DNA from: Streptomyces sp. P9-A2
Lineage (GTDB): Bacteria; Actinomycetota; Actinomycetes; Streptomycetales; Streptomycetaceae
Direction: 5' to 3'
Length of the DNA: 64,000 nt
Assembly: GCF_036634175.1 (NCBI RefSeq)
Contig: NZ_JAZIFX010000001.1
Location: forward strand, 3,720,001-3,784,000
The first letter of the stretch is position 1; each line of letters opens with the position of its first letter. This document shows positions 1-7,983 of the stretch, one piece after another. The translations under genes were made by a program, and so were the position numbers. Below the pieces are notes generated by a model that ran no database searches, had not been told where the DNA came from, and saw only the letters and a program-made list of their open reading frames with translations.

Positions 1-332
1 CGGGGCACGATGGTCTGCTTCCACGAGTCCTCGATGGCCACGTAGAAGACGGCGCGCGGGCGGCCGTGGAAGTTGCCGGGCAAGGCCCCGCGGGTGATCT
101 GCGCGGCCATCCACATGCCGAACGACGACTTGCCGGTGCCCTCGCGTCCAGCGGCGACGGACAGGGCGCCGGCGGGGATGCGGCCCTCGCCCTCGTCGAG
201 CCACGCCCACACCACAGGCTCCGGCTCGATGTCCGAGGCGCGGGTGATCCGCAGGGTTCGGGCAGGCTGCGGCTCGTCCAGCGTGATCCCCGCATTGCGC
301 AAGATCTCCTCGGCCTGGTCGTGCTCGTTCAA
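1..332 (-). CDS. RepA-like AAA ATPase (partial, cut by window edge)
   Basis: Only the first ~110 residues are present; the gene runs off the left edge. Around residue 60 is a Walker A motif (GREGTGKS) followed by a segment typical of hexameric RecA/RepA-type helicases (AAA_25 group). The start is TTG at 332, sharing a TTGA overlap with the stop of the upstream prim-pol gene, with a GGAGG sequence just before it. Coupled to a primase-polymerase, it most likely is the helicase or loader of an integrated element's replication module. The family assignment rests on the N-terminal part only. Confidence 0.75.
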   Translation of the reverse strand, partial: MNEHDQAEEILRNAGITLDEPQPARTLRITRASDIEPEPVVWAWLDEGEGRIPAGALSVAAGREGTGKSSFGMWMAAQITRGALPGNFHGRPRAVFYVAIEDSWKQTIVP

Positions 333-1186
333 AGGGTGCCTCCGGCCGATCGGTAGGCGGAGGCGATCGTCGTGCGCGCCTCCGCCTCAGTGAGTCCTGC
401 ATGGGTGGCCGCGTCGACCAGAGCACCGGCGACCGCGCGCACGTCGAGCTGCGCTTTACTGGCCTGCTCGAACGCGCGGCAGGCCGCCCAGTACAGGCAG
501 CTGTTGCGGTTGCCCTGACGGGCGTTGAGGACGGAGCGCACCAGGCCGACGAGGGCGCCGCCGCCCTCGCGGGGCGGGGCGCCGGCGGGCCGCGGTACGG
601 GCGGTGCGGCCGGTGCTTGTATGGCGGTGAGTAGCCAGGCGGGGGCGGGCACGGGCGGCTGCTCGGGGTCGACGAGTTCGTAAATCACGCCGGTGGCGTG
701 GACGGAGCCGGGGCCGATGACGTACCCGCGCGGGCCGCGCACGTCCCCATCGAACTTGCCGCGCAGTGCACCGAGCCCGTTGCCGAGCTGGAGACTGCCG
801 GGCGACCAGTAGTAGTCGTGGTGCCCCTTTGCCGTGGTGACGCGCATCGTCGGCGTGTGCCGGTAGCCGAAGGCGCCGGCGGCGTCCTCGAGGGCTCCCG
901 GCCGGTCGCTGTCGACGACCAGGAGTCGGGCGCCGTCCGGGCCGTCGACTCCGCCGATGGCCACGCCGACGTTGCGCAGCTGCTCGCCGAAGGTGCGGCG
1001 CACCTGGTCCTCGTCGAGGGTGTGCGCGCGGGTGAAGGGCACGCACGGGTGCTTGCCCCGGTCCGTGCAGACGGCGGGGTCGTGGCCCTGCCCGATGCCC
1101 GCGCACCGCTCAAGGCCGGGGTGGTCGGTGGAGAAGACGGCGAAGCCGTGGCGGACGAGCCACAGGGCGCCGTCGAGCGGGGTCAC
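329..1186 (-). CDS. bifunctional primase/polymerase (prim-pol) of an integrated element
   Basis: A 285-aa protein starting at GTG 1186, which overlaps the preceding stop by 4 bp (GTGA). The N-terminal two-thirds match the prim-pol fold: a LVVDSD metal-binding motif near residue 85, a zinc-type Cys/His segment (CAGIGQGHDPAVC...HPC) near residues 28-47, and the conserved block GPRGYVIGPGSVH near residue 140. The C-terminal helical part (NSCLYWAACRA) is typical of AICE and phage versions. It would synthesise primers and DNA during element replication, together with the downstream ATPase. An open frame extends further upstream but is non-coding in character, so the coupled GTG is preferred. Confidence 0.85.
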   Translation of the reverse strand: MTPLDGALWLVRHGFAVFSTDHPGLERCAGIGQGHDPAVCTDRGKHPCVPFTRAHTLDEDQVRRTFGEQLRNVGVAIGGVDGPDGARLLVVDSDRPGALEDAAGAFGYRHTPTMRVTTAKGHHDYYWSPGSLQLGNGLGALRGKFDGDVRGPRGYVIGPGSVHATGVIYELVDPEQPPVPAPAWLLTAIQAPAAPPVPRPAGAPPREGGGALVGLVRSVLNARQGNRNSCLYWAACRAFEQASKAQLDVRAVAGALVDAATHAGLTEAEARTTIASAYRSAGGTL

Positions 1187-1482
1187 CGGGTCTCCTCGGT
1201 GGGCTTCAGCCAGTAGCCGCCGCCGGGGGCGGTGGTGCAGTGGGAGGTGCGGTGCCCGTAGAACGGCTCGTCGCCGGATCCGCCGCCGTGGGTGTGCGAC
1301 CGCCGGCAGAACGGGCACCTGCGGATGACGAGCAGCCACACGTGTCCGCCGCCGATGGTGCGGGTCCTCTTGGGGCGGCACAGTGCGACGGGGTCCGGTA
1401 CGGTGTCGGAAGACCCGGTCATCAGCTGGTCTTCCTCGTTCGCCCCCGTTGCTGCGGGGGCGTTCGTCTTTTCGGTCGTCAT
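1183..1482 (-). CDS. small Cys-pair protein in element replication operon
   Basis: A 99-aa protein that I do not recognise as a named family. The middle has a CPFCRRSHTHGGGS segment, resembling a zinc knuckle or a one-sided zinc ribbon, followed by GHRTSHC, so Cys/His could bind a metal. The start at ATG 1482 overlaps the excisionase stop (ATGA) and its stop overlaps the prim-pol start (GTGA), so it is translationally coupled on both sides. Similar short Cys-containing proteins commonly sit between xis and rep genes in actinomycete integrative elements; a nucleic-acid-binding role is inference. Confidence 0.7.
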   Translation of the reverse strand: MTTEKTNAPAATGANEEDQLMTGSSDTVPDPVALCRPKRTRTIGGGHVWLLVIRRCPFCRRSHTHGGGSGDEPFYGHRTSHCTTAPGGGYWLKPTEETR

Positions 1483-1676
1483 GCCGCGGCCCCGCACTCC
1501 CGCGCCGTCAGCCACGCGTCGACGTCCGCGCGCCGGTAGCGGACGCGAGCGGTGCGCCCGTCCCCGAGCTTGGTGTAGCGGGGGCCCACCCCCGACCAAC
1601 GCCAGTTCGCCAGCGTCCGGGTGCTCACCCCCAGTTCCTCTGCCAGCTGTCGCGGCGACAGCCTCACTTCCGCCAT
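1479..1676 (-). CDS. excisionase / MerR-like HTH protein (Xis)
   Basis: A 65-aa winged-helix protein with the order typical of excisionases: a helix-turn-helix at residues 6-27 (SPRQLAEELGVSTRTLANWR) followed by a wing with YTKLGDGRTARVRYRRADVDAWL. It would act with the integrase at 2342-3544 to excise the element. The start ATG at 1676 is chosen because a GGGGTGGGC stretch precedes it and the family begins at this point. It is the first gene of the leftward operon xis, Cys-pair protein, prim-pol, ATPase. A palindrome at 1701-1719 lies immediately upstream and probably controls the operon. Confidence 0.85.
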   Translation of the reverse strand: MAEVRLSPRQLAEELGVSTRTLANWRWSGVGPRYTKLGDGRTARVRYRRADVDAWLTARECGAAA

Positions 1677-1700
1677 GCAAGCCCACCCCTTAGATGCACG

Positions 1701-1719
1701 ACGCATCATCATGATGCGT
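1701..1719. promoter_or_regulatory. palindromic operator 1 of element regulator
   Basis: A perfect inverted repeat with 9-bp arms (ACGCATCAT / ATGATGCGT) around one base, 24 bp upstream of the excisionase start. Its core can be written GCATCA-3 nt-TGATGC, matching operator 2 at 1776-1790. It likely lets the divergent HTH protein repress the xis/replication operon. Confidence 0.7.
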
Positions 1720-1775
1720 GAACGATCAAGAGTGACGATACATGTGTAACGCGAGACATCCAAGGGGTTGCGTTC

Positions 1776-1790
1776 ACATCATTTTGATGC
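1776..1790. promoter_or_regulatory. palindromic operator 2 of element regulator
   Basis: ACATCA-TTT-TGATGC, the same GCATCA-N3-TGATGC pattern as operator 1 with one mismatch. Centres are 73 bp apart, close to seven helical turns. It ends 13 bp before the GTG at 1804, favouring that start for the regulator and suggesting autoregulation. Confidence 0.6.
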
Positions 1791-1803
1791 GACGGTTTCT
1801 TTC

Positions 1804-2349
1804 GTGGCAGACGAACGAACAACATCGCTCGGCCCGACCGGGGAGCAGGTGCGCGCCAACGTGCAGCGACTCCGCGAGTCCGCCGGCCTGACGAAGAAGC
1901 AGCTCTCTGACCGCGTCGGCGAACTCGGACGTACCATCCCGCCCCTGGGTATCTCCAGGATCGAGATGGGCACGCGCCGGGTCGACGCCGACGACTTGGT
2001 GGCCTTGGCCGTCGCGCTGAACGCCCACCCCGCGGCGCTGCTGCTCCCGGAAAGCGTGCGCACCGGCGTAACCGCCGAGGTCACCGCCATGGGGGAGACC
2101 ACCTCTCGCCGCGCCTGGGAGTGGGCACACGGCATGCGGCCTCCGTTGCCCAGCGGAGACGACAGGGGCAAGGCGTGGATGGAGTGGCGCCTACGCTCGC
2201 TGCCCGACGGGTGGCGGCCGATGTCGCCGGAGGACTACGCCGCGTGGGACATGGAGCAGGCCAAGGCCGACTACGAGCACCTGGTCAAGCAGCTCACCCC
2301 GAAGGACGGTCCGGAAGAGCCCAGGCAGGAAGGAGGGACAGATGGCTAG
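1804..2349 (+). CDS. HTH (XRE-type) regulator of the integrated element
   Basis: A 181-aa protein with an N-terminal Cro/C1-type helix-turn-helix (about residues 17-70: LRESAGLTKKQLSDRVGEL followed by ISRIEMGTRRVDADDLVALA). The rest is charged and probably handles dimerisation or signalling. An in-frame TTG at 1768 is possible, but operator 2 would then lie inside the coding region, so GTG 1804 is preferred; no strong ribosome site is visible. It is transcribed divergently from xis and overlaps the integrase start by 8 bp, so it is cotranscribed with int. Likely role: maintenance repressor of the element. Sequence-level evidence for the HTH is good; the role is inferred from context. Confidence 0.8.
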   Translation: MADERTTSLGPTGEQVRANVQRLRESAGLTKKQLSDRVGELGRTIPPLGISRIEMGTRRVDADDLVALAVALNAHPAALLLPESVRTGVTAEVTAMGETTSRRAWEWAHGMRPPLPSGDDRGKAWMEWRLRSLPDGWRPMSPEDYAAWDMEQAKADYEHLVKQLTPKDGPEEPRQEGGTDG

Positions 2350-3544
2350 GGTCTGGATTGAAGACCGCGCGAACCACGCCGACTACCGCGAAGCGCTGGA
2401 GCGCTGGCAGGAGGCAAAGCGCGAAGGGTCAAAGCGACAGCAGCCGGGCCGCTGGCGGGTCCGCTGGTACGGCCCGGACGGGAAGCCGAAGGCGAAGACG
2501 TTCGGGAAGCTCCCCCAGGCCGAGGCGGAGAAGGCTGCGATCACGGCCCGTCTGGACAAGGGCTCGTACCGGGACCCGAAGTCAGGCAAGGCCGCGGTGA
2601 AGGTCGTCGCCGAAGAGTGGTTCGCGTCGAAGCGGAAGATCGGCCGGACCACGAAGCGGGACTACCGGGACCTGCTCGACAACTACGTGATCCCGAAGTG
2701 GGGCGACTGGCAGGTGGCCGCCGTCCAGTGGGAGGACGTCGACGCCTGGGTGACCGCCCTGGAGACGAAGCCGGGGAAGTCCGGCCGGCCGATCGGTCCG
2801 GCCCGCATCATCAAGGCGTACCGGGTGCTGGCCATGGTCATGAAGCACGCGGTGTTCTCGAAGCGCGTCTCTGTGAGCCCGTGCCACGACCACGAGTTGC
2901 CCCGGCCGGACGATGAGGACGAGCACGTCTACCTCACCTTCGAGCAGCTGGAGCAGCTGGCCGACGCGGCCGACGAATACCGGCTGCTGCTGCTCACCCT
3001 CGGGTACTGCGGCATCCGGTGGGCTGAGGCGTCCGCGGTGAAGGTCGGCCGGCTGTCCGTTGCTCAACGGCGCATCCGGGTCGTGCAGAACTACACCGAC
3101 GTGTCCGGCGTCCTGGCCCTGGGCCCGGTGAAGAACCACGAGAAGCGCTCAGTGCCCGTCCCCCGGTCGTTCGCCGACGAGCTGGGCACCCTCACCCGCG
3201 GGCGGAAGGCTGACGCGCTGCTGTTCACCGCGCCGGAGGGCGGCCCGCTCAGGTACGCCAACTTCCGCTCGAGGGTGTTTGACCCGGCGGTGAAGGCGGC
3301 GGGCCTCGAGGGCCTGGGCGTCACCCCGCACAAGCTGAGGCACACCGCGGCTTCGCTCGCCATCGCGGCCGGCGCGGACGTGAAGGTCGTGCAGACGATG
3401 CTGGGGCACAAGGACGCGGCCATGACGCTGAACGTCTACGGCCACTTGTTCCCGGACCGGCTGGACGAGGTGGCGGACCGGTTGGACGCCGGGCGAGCGC
3501 TCGCACTGTCCAAGCTGCGTGCGCCGGTCGCGGGGAAGGCGTAG
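2342..3544 (+). CDS. tyrosine-family site-specific integrase
   Basis: A 400-aa tyrosine recombinase with the expected architecture: an arm-type N-terminal domain (1-80, including RWRVRWYGPDGKPKAKTF), a SAM-like core-binding domain (about 85-180) and a C-terminal catalytic domain. The catalytic set is complete: R226 (CGIRWAE), a Lys in the 264-268 region, H330 and R333 (PHKLRHT), H356 (LGHKD) and nucleophile Y366 (NVYGHLF). It starts at ATG 2342 after an AGGAGGG ribosome site, overlapping the regulator. The gene ends 95 bp from tRNA-Thr and points at it, the usual arrangement for elements integrated into a tRNA 3' end. It should catalyse integration and, with Xis, excision. Confidence 0.95.
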   Translation: MARVWIEDRANHADYREALERWQEAKREGSKRQQPGRWRVRWYGPDGKPKAKTFGKLPQAEAEKAAITARLDKGSYRDPKSGKAAVKVVAEEWFASKRKIGRTTKRDYRDLLDNYVIPKWGDWQVAAVQWEDVDAWVTALETKPGKSGRPIGPARIIKAYRVLAMVMKHAVFSKRVSVSPCHDHELPRPDDEDEHVYLTFEQLEQLADAADEYRLLLLTLGYCGIRWAEASAVKVGRLSVAQRRIRVVQNYTDVSGVLALGPVKNHEKRSVPVPRSFADELGTLTRGRKADALLFTAPEGGPLRYANFRSRVFDPAVKAAGLEGLGVTPHKLRHTAASLAIAAGADVKVVQTMLGHKDAAMTLNVYGHLFPDRLDEVADRLDAGRALALSKLRAPVAGKA

Positions 3545-3570
3545 CCGAGATCATGTGTACAGAATGCGTA

Positions 3571-3602
3571 CTGCCCGCCCGGGGACCTCCCCGAACGGGC
3601 AG
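3571..3602 (+). terminator. terminator-like hairpin between int and tRNA-Thr
   Basis: CTGCCCG at 3571-3577 pairs with CGGGCAG at 3596-3602; inside, GGGG (3581-3584) can pair with CCCC (3589-3592). It follows the integrase stop and separates it from the convergent tRNA gene. No clear U-tract. Confidence 0.6.
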
Positions 3603-3639
3603 TGACTAAACGGCCTATGACCTGCCGTTTCACCTGAGA

Positions 3640-3685
3640 GCCCCCTGTCGGATTCGAACCGACGACCTACGCATTACAAGTGCGT
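3640..3685 (-). other. presumed chromosomal attachment site in tRNA-Thr 3' half
   Basis: The integrase gene abuts the 3' end of an intact tRNA gene, the classical attB location for actinomycete integrative elements. The 3' half from anticodon loop to acceptor is the probable shared core. The partner copy must lie left of the window, so the exact core cannot be seen. Confidence 0.4.
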
Positions 3686-3712
3686 TGCTCTGGCCATCTG
3701 AGCTAAGGAGGC
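3640..3712 (-). tRNA. tRNA-Thr (anticodon TGT)
   Basis: A 73-nt cloverleaf read on the minus strand. The acceptor arm GCCTCCT pairs with AGGGGGC with one G-T wobble. The D-arm TAGCTCAG, the anticodon loop CTTGTAA giving anticodon TGT, and the T-arm GTTCGAATC are all present. CCA is not encoded. It decodes ACA, a rare codon in high-GC genomes, and its intact 3' half appears to be the integration site of the element to the left. Confidence 0.95.
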
Positions 3713-3829
3713 ACCGCGTACGCGCGGAGCGCGCGAGGGCGGGTCCACTGTACACAGAGCCGGTTTCGCGGGGCCACGCGCTTTGGGGCCTGTCCGGCGG
3801 ATCACGCCGGAGACGCGAGGGCCGGCACA

Positions 3830-4128
3830 CCCTCCCCCAAGCTCTTCGAGCAGGGGGGACCCCCAGCCGCGTTGCCGTCGGTCACCGACTCCCCCAAGCT
3901 CGGCTGCTCCCCCACGCTCGGCTGCGCTCGAGCGGGAGGAACCCCCATGCGCGGGAGGGACCCCCATCGCGTCGACGCCCTCCTCCGCCTTGCAGCTGAA
4001 CGCTCCCCCAAGCTCTCGGCTCCTCCCCCAAGCTCTCGGCTCCTCCCCCAAGCTCTCGGCTCCTCCCCCAAGCTCTCGGCTCCTCCCCCAAGCTCTCGGC
4101 TCCGCTCGAACAGGGGGGACCCCCATGA
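3830..4128. repeat. cluster of Streptomyces palindromic repeats with 20-bp tandem array
   Basis: About 300 bp without a gene, built from variants of one repeat family: CTCCCCCAAGCTC..., then TCGAGC, then GGGGGGACCCCC. Full-length or partial copies sit near 3833-3862, 3890-3946 and 4003-4125. Within the last, the 20-bp unit TCCTCCCCCAAGCTCTCGGC is repeated perfectly four times (4021-4100), with a fifth slightly different copy at 4001-4020. Because the unit is not a multiple of three, all frames stay open and give spurious reading frames. A single related copy lies at 54261-54318. Confidence 0.85.
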
Positions 4129-4230
4129 ACAGGGAGGGCCCCCGCGACCCCGCTCACCCCAGCTGGACGGATACCGCCGATTGCCTCCGAATTGATCCGC
4201 CGGACGGACCCCAGAGGGCGCCCCCTCCGC

Positions 4231-4641
4231 TCAGCCCAGTTCGTACGCGAAGGTGTACGGCACCTTCGTCTCCCCGTGCCGGTAGGTGAACCCGCCGGTG
4301 CCGCGCAGCCCGGCCAGTTCCCCGGTGCCCGAGCCCTCGACGACCTCGAAGGAGCAGTGCACGGTCCCGTCGGGGTCGAAGCGCCCGCGCTCCTCGACGG
4401 CGAAGGTGCCCTCGCGCCCGTCGACCCGGCCGCGGACGAGTTCCATGCCCGCGAAGGAGCCGGTCGTGCCGGTCAGGTAGGAGATGGCGTAGTCGCAGGT
4501 CGTGGACTCGGCCTCGATGCCGCCGGTGAAGGCGTTGGTGACGGTGGCGTGGGCGAGCCGGGGGTGGGCGTCCTGCGGGCCCACGGGGACCTCCTTCCAG
4601 TCGGCGAAGGTGAAGTGGCCGGTGGTGCGGGTGGCGGGCAT
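4231..4641 (-). CDS. DUF3224 family protein
   Basis: A 136-aa protein with the compact beta-barrel pattern of DUF3224 (FTFADWKE..., TTCDYAISYLTG, GSFAGMELVRGRVDGREGTF, GTGELAGLRGTGGF). The biochemical function of this family is unknown to me. Start ATG 4641 follows an AAGGGGAA ribosome site; the longer open frame to 4743 would cross the operator at 4730-4760 and is rejected. It is divergent from the WYL regulator at 4774, and the palindrome between them suggests direct control by that regulator. Confidence 0.85.
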   Translation of the reverse strand: MPATRTTGHFTFADWKEVPVGPQDAHPRLAHATVTNAFTGGIEAESTTCDYAISYLTGTTGSFAGMELVRGRVDGREGTFAVEERGRFDPDGTVHCSFEVVEGSGTGELAGLRGTGGFTYRHGETKVPYTFAYELG

Positions 4642-4729
4642 GGGTGTTCCCCTTCGGTCGTGTCCGGTCGCGTCCGGTCGTGCTGCCGGCGAGGGAGGTC
4701 CGCGCCGGCCCGGCACGACCATCCTGGGA

Positions 4730-4760
4730 GCCGTACCTGACATCTCCTGTCAGGTACGGC
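4730..4760. promoter_or_regulatory. 31-bp perfect palindromic operator between DUF3224 and WYL genes
   Basis: Two 13-bp arms, GCCGTACCTGACA and its exact complement TGTCAGGTACGGC, separated by 5 bp. It lies 13 bp upstream of the WYL regulator start and 88 bp upstream of the DUF3224 start. The size and symmetry fit a homodimeric regulator site, most simply the WYL protein itself. Confidence 0.75.
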
Positions 4761-4773
4761 CGGGGCGGGCAGA

Positions 4774-5766
4774 ATGCGTTCCGTGCGTGCCGACCGGCTT
4801 CTCTCCCTGCTCCTGCTGCTGCAGAACCGCGGTCTGATGACCGCCCCCGAGCTCGCGGCGGAGCTGGAGGTCTCGGTGCGCACCGTGTACCGGGACGTCG
4901 AGGCGCTCGGCGCGTCCGGGGTGCCGGTCCGCGCCGCGCGCGGACCGGAGGGCGGCTACCGCCTGATGGACGGGTACCGCACCCGGCTGACCGGGCTGAC
5001 GGACGCGGAGGCCGGTTCGCTGTTCCTGGCCGGGCTGCCGGGACCGGCCCGGGACCTCGGCCTGGGTGCCGTGCTGGCGAGTGCCCAGTTGAAGGTGGAG
5101 GCCGCGCTGCCGGGTGAACTCGCGGATCAGGCACGGCGGGTGCGTGAGCGGTTCCACCTGGACGCGCCCGCCTGGTTCCGTGACGCGGACCCGGTGCCGC
5201 ACCTGGAACGGATCTCCGGGGCGGTGTGGGAACGGCGGGTGCTGTGGACCCACTACCGGCGCTGGCGGGGCGAGGTGCACCGGGAGGTGCGCCCCCTGGG
5301 GCTCGTGCTGAAGGGCGGCATCTGGTACCTCGTGGCGCTGTCCGAGGACGTCGTGCGCACTTATCGGGTGTCGCGTTTCCAGGAGGTGGAGGAGACGGGT
5401 GACCTGTTCGCCCGTCCCGCCGGGTTCGATCTCGCCGCGTACTGGGCGGAGTCCTCCCGGCGGATGGAGGCGGCGCTGCGGCAGGGCACCGCCCGGCTGC
5501 GGCTTTCGCCCCGCGGGCAGAAGCTGCTGCCGATGCAGTTCGGGGCGGCGGGCGTAAGGGCGCTGCGGGACGCGGGGCCGCCGGACGGTGAGGGCTGGGT
5601 CGAGGTGGAGCTGTCCGTCGAGTCGGAGGCGATCGCCATCGGCGATCTGCTCCGGCTCGGCACCGAGGCGGAGGCGCTCGGACCGCCGGGACTGCGGCAG
5701 GCGGTCGCGGGGGCCGTGACGGTCCTCGCCGAGCGCTACGCGGCCGGAGACGGTACGGGACGGTGA
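4774..5766 (+). CDS. YafY-type HTH/WYL-domain transcriptional regulator
   Basis: A 330-aa protein. Residues 1-60 form an HTH_11-type winged helix (LLSLLLLLQNRGLMTAPELAAELEVSVRTVYRDVEAL), and about 135-215 form a WYL domain (RVLWTHYRRW ... GIWYLVALSEDVVRTYRVSRF) followed by a WCX C-terminal extension to about 320. WYL domains bind small ligands or nucleic acid and control the HTH. A 31-bp palindrome 13 bp upstream and the divergent DUF3224 gene point to a local regulator-target pair. The start ATG is the first in frame and fits the family N-terminus. Confidence 0.9.
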   Translation: MRSVRADRLLSLLLLLQNRGLMTAPELAAELEVSVRTVYRDVEALGASGVPVRAARGPEGGYRLMDGYRTRLTGLTDAEAGSLFLAGLPGPARDLGLGAVLASAQLKVEAALPGELADQARRVRERFHLDAPAWFRDADPVPHLERISGAVWERRVLWTHYRRWRGEVHREVRPLGLVLKGGIWYLVALSEDVVRTYRVSRFQEVEETGDLFARPAGFDLAAYWAESSRRMEAALRQGTARLRLSPRGQKLLPMQFGAAGVRALRDAGPPDGEGWVEVELSVESEAIAIGDLLRLGTEAEALGPPGLRQAVAGAVTVLAERYAAGDGTGR

Positions 5767-5807
5767 GGGGCGGCGAGGTGCTGCGAGGGGCTGCGAGGAG
5801 CGGCCTT

Positions 5808-5818
5808 CGAAAGTTTCC
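5808..5818. promoter_or_regulatory. LacI-type operator-like motif upstream of msiK
   Basis: CGAAAGTTTCC differs by one base from the palindrome CGAAAGTTTCG, the kind of site bound by LacI-family sugar regulators such as xylan-utilisation repressors in Streptomyces. It lies about 180 bp upstream of the MsiK-like gene. It is a single short match, so tentative. Confidence 0.35.
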
Positions 5819-5995
5819 ACGAAGTTCACAGGGCCTCGGGTACTGACAGACCAGGTGAACGCCAGGTACCGTCCAGTGCCAGTTCACCCTCGTGGACTGC
5901 ACCACACGGAACCACAACGGAACATCCCGTCGTGGCACCACCTTCCTACTCGGATCGTCCGGCACGTTCCTGCCGGTAGAAGGGGGCCCTTCACC

Positions 5996-7084
<1,089 letters not shown>

Positions 7085-7140
7085 GCCGAGCGTCGTCACA
7101 TCCGAAACACGACGGCCCGGGTAATTCACCCGAGTTGATG

Positions 7141-7174
7141 AAGAGGGCCCCGCAGTTCGCTGCGGGGCCCTCTT
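7141..7174 (+). terminator. strong rho-independent-type terminator of msiK
   Basis: A perfect 15-bp stem (7141-7155 with 7160-7174) closed by a TTCG tetraloop, followed by CGTTGCGTTTT. It lies 57 bp after the msiK stop. Confidence 0.9.
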
Positions 7175-7324
7175 CGTTGCGTTTTCATTGTCGACAAACA
7201 CCCTGACATAAAGGTCATTTCGAGCACTGTGCGTCAATACGCCACCCTGGAATCGCCCCCGCCGCGTCACCCGAACCGGTGACTGCATGTCCCCATTCCA
7301 TTACCTGACGCTACTCTCACACGC

Positions 7325-7810
7325 GTGAAGCACTCCACTACCCCTCAGATGCGACGTGGCCGGGGCCCCGCCCGCCGGGTCGGCCGCACCCTCGCCTTCG
7401 TCCTGCCCGTCGTCCTGGTGTTCTCCGGAACCCTCGCGGTCGCCGGAGTCAACTGGTCGGGGATCCCTTCGAGTCCGGTCCTCGCCGCCGCCGACACCAC
7501 CGTGTCCGATGCGTCCTCGTCCGGCGCCTCCTCGTCCGGCACGTCCTCGCGTGCCGTCGAGCGGGTCCCGCACGAGGCCCTGCGGGACAGGCTCCTGGTC
7601 GAGTTGCACAAGGAGAACCCGGGCGTCGCCCTCACCCACCTCCAGCAGGCGGTGAACGACCGCCCCTCGCTGGCGCGGCACTGCATGTCGATCGCGCGTG
7701 AGCTCGGCAAGGCGGCGGTCCGGGTGTACGGCCCCACCAGGGCCCAGTCCTACGCCCGCCCGGTCTGCGACACCTCCTTCGCGTCGGGGGTGCTCACCGC
7801 CCACGGCTGA
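7325..7810 (+). CDS. secreted or membrane-anchored protein of unknown function
   Basis: A 161-aa protein starting at GTG 7325. A positively charged N-terminus (RRGRGPARRVGR) precedes one hydrophobic segment (about residues 22-42, TLAFVLPVVLVFSGTLAVAG), then a Ser-rich linker (about 58-75) and a conserved-looking soluble part with two Cys (C103 in ARHCMSIAREL, C149 in RPVCDTSF). That pattern fits a protein with an extracytoplasmic domain and possibly one disulfide. I do not recognise a family. It lies alone between msiK and the nucleotidyltransferase gene. Confidence 0.75.
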   Translation: MKHSTTPQMRRGRGPARRVGRTLAFVLPVVLVFSGTLAVAGVNWSGIPSSPVLAAADTTVSDASSSGASSSGTSSRAVERVPHEALRDRLLVELHKENPGVALTHLQQAVNDRPSLARHCMSIARELGKAAVRVYGPTRAQSYARPVCDTSFASGVLTAHG

Positions 7811-7983
7811 GCCTTCGCCCACCTCGCGGCCGGACCACGCGGCCGGAGCTTCAGCAGCACCTCTGCCGGACTCTCTGCCGGGCCCGCTGTCCGTCCCGCT
7901 GTCTGTCCCGCGGCCAAGCGGGGCATCCGTGGGGCCCCGGGGCCCCACGGTCCGGCCCTCAGGGCGCCACGTACAGTGCGCTC

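Noticed and set aside
7188..7197. TTGTCGACAA palindrome downstream of msiK as an operator
   Set aside because: Ten bases only, and located between a terminator and the next gene without supporting spacing; could be chance.
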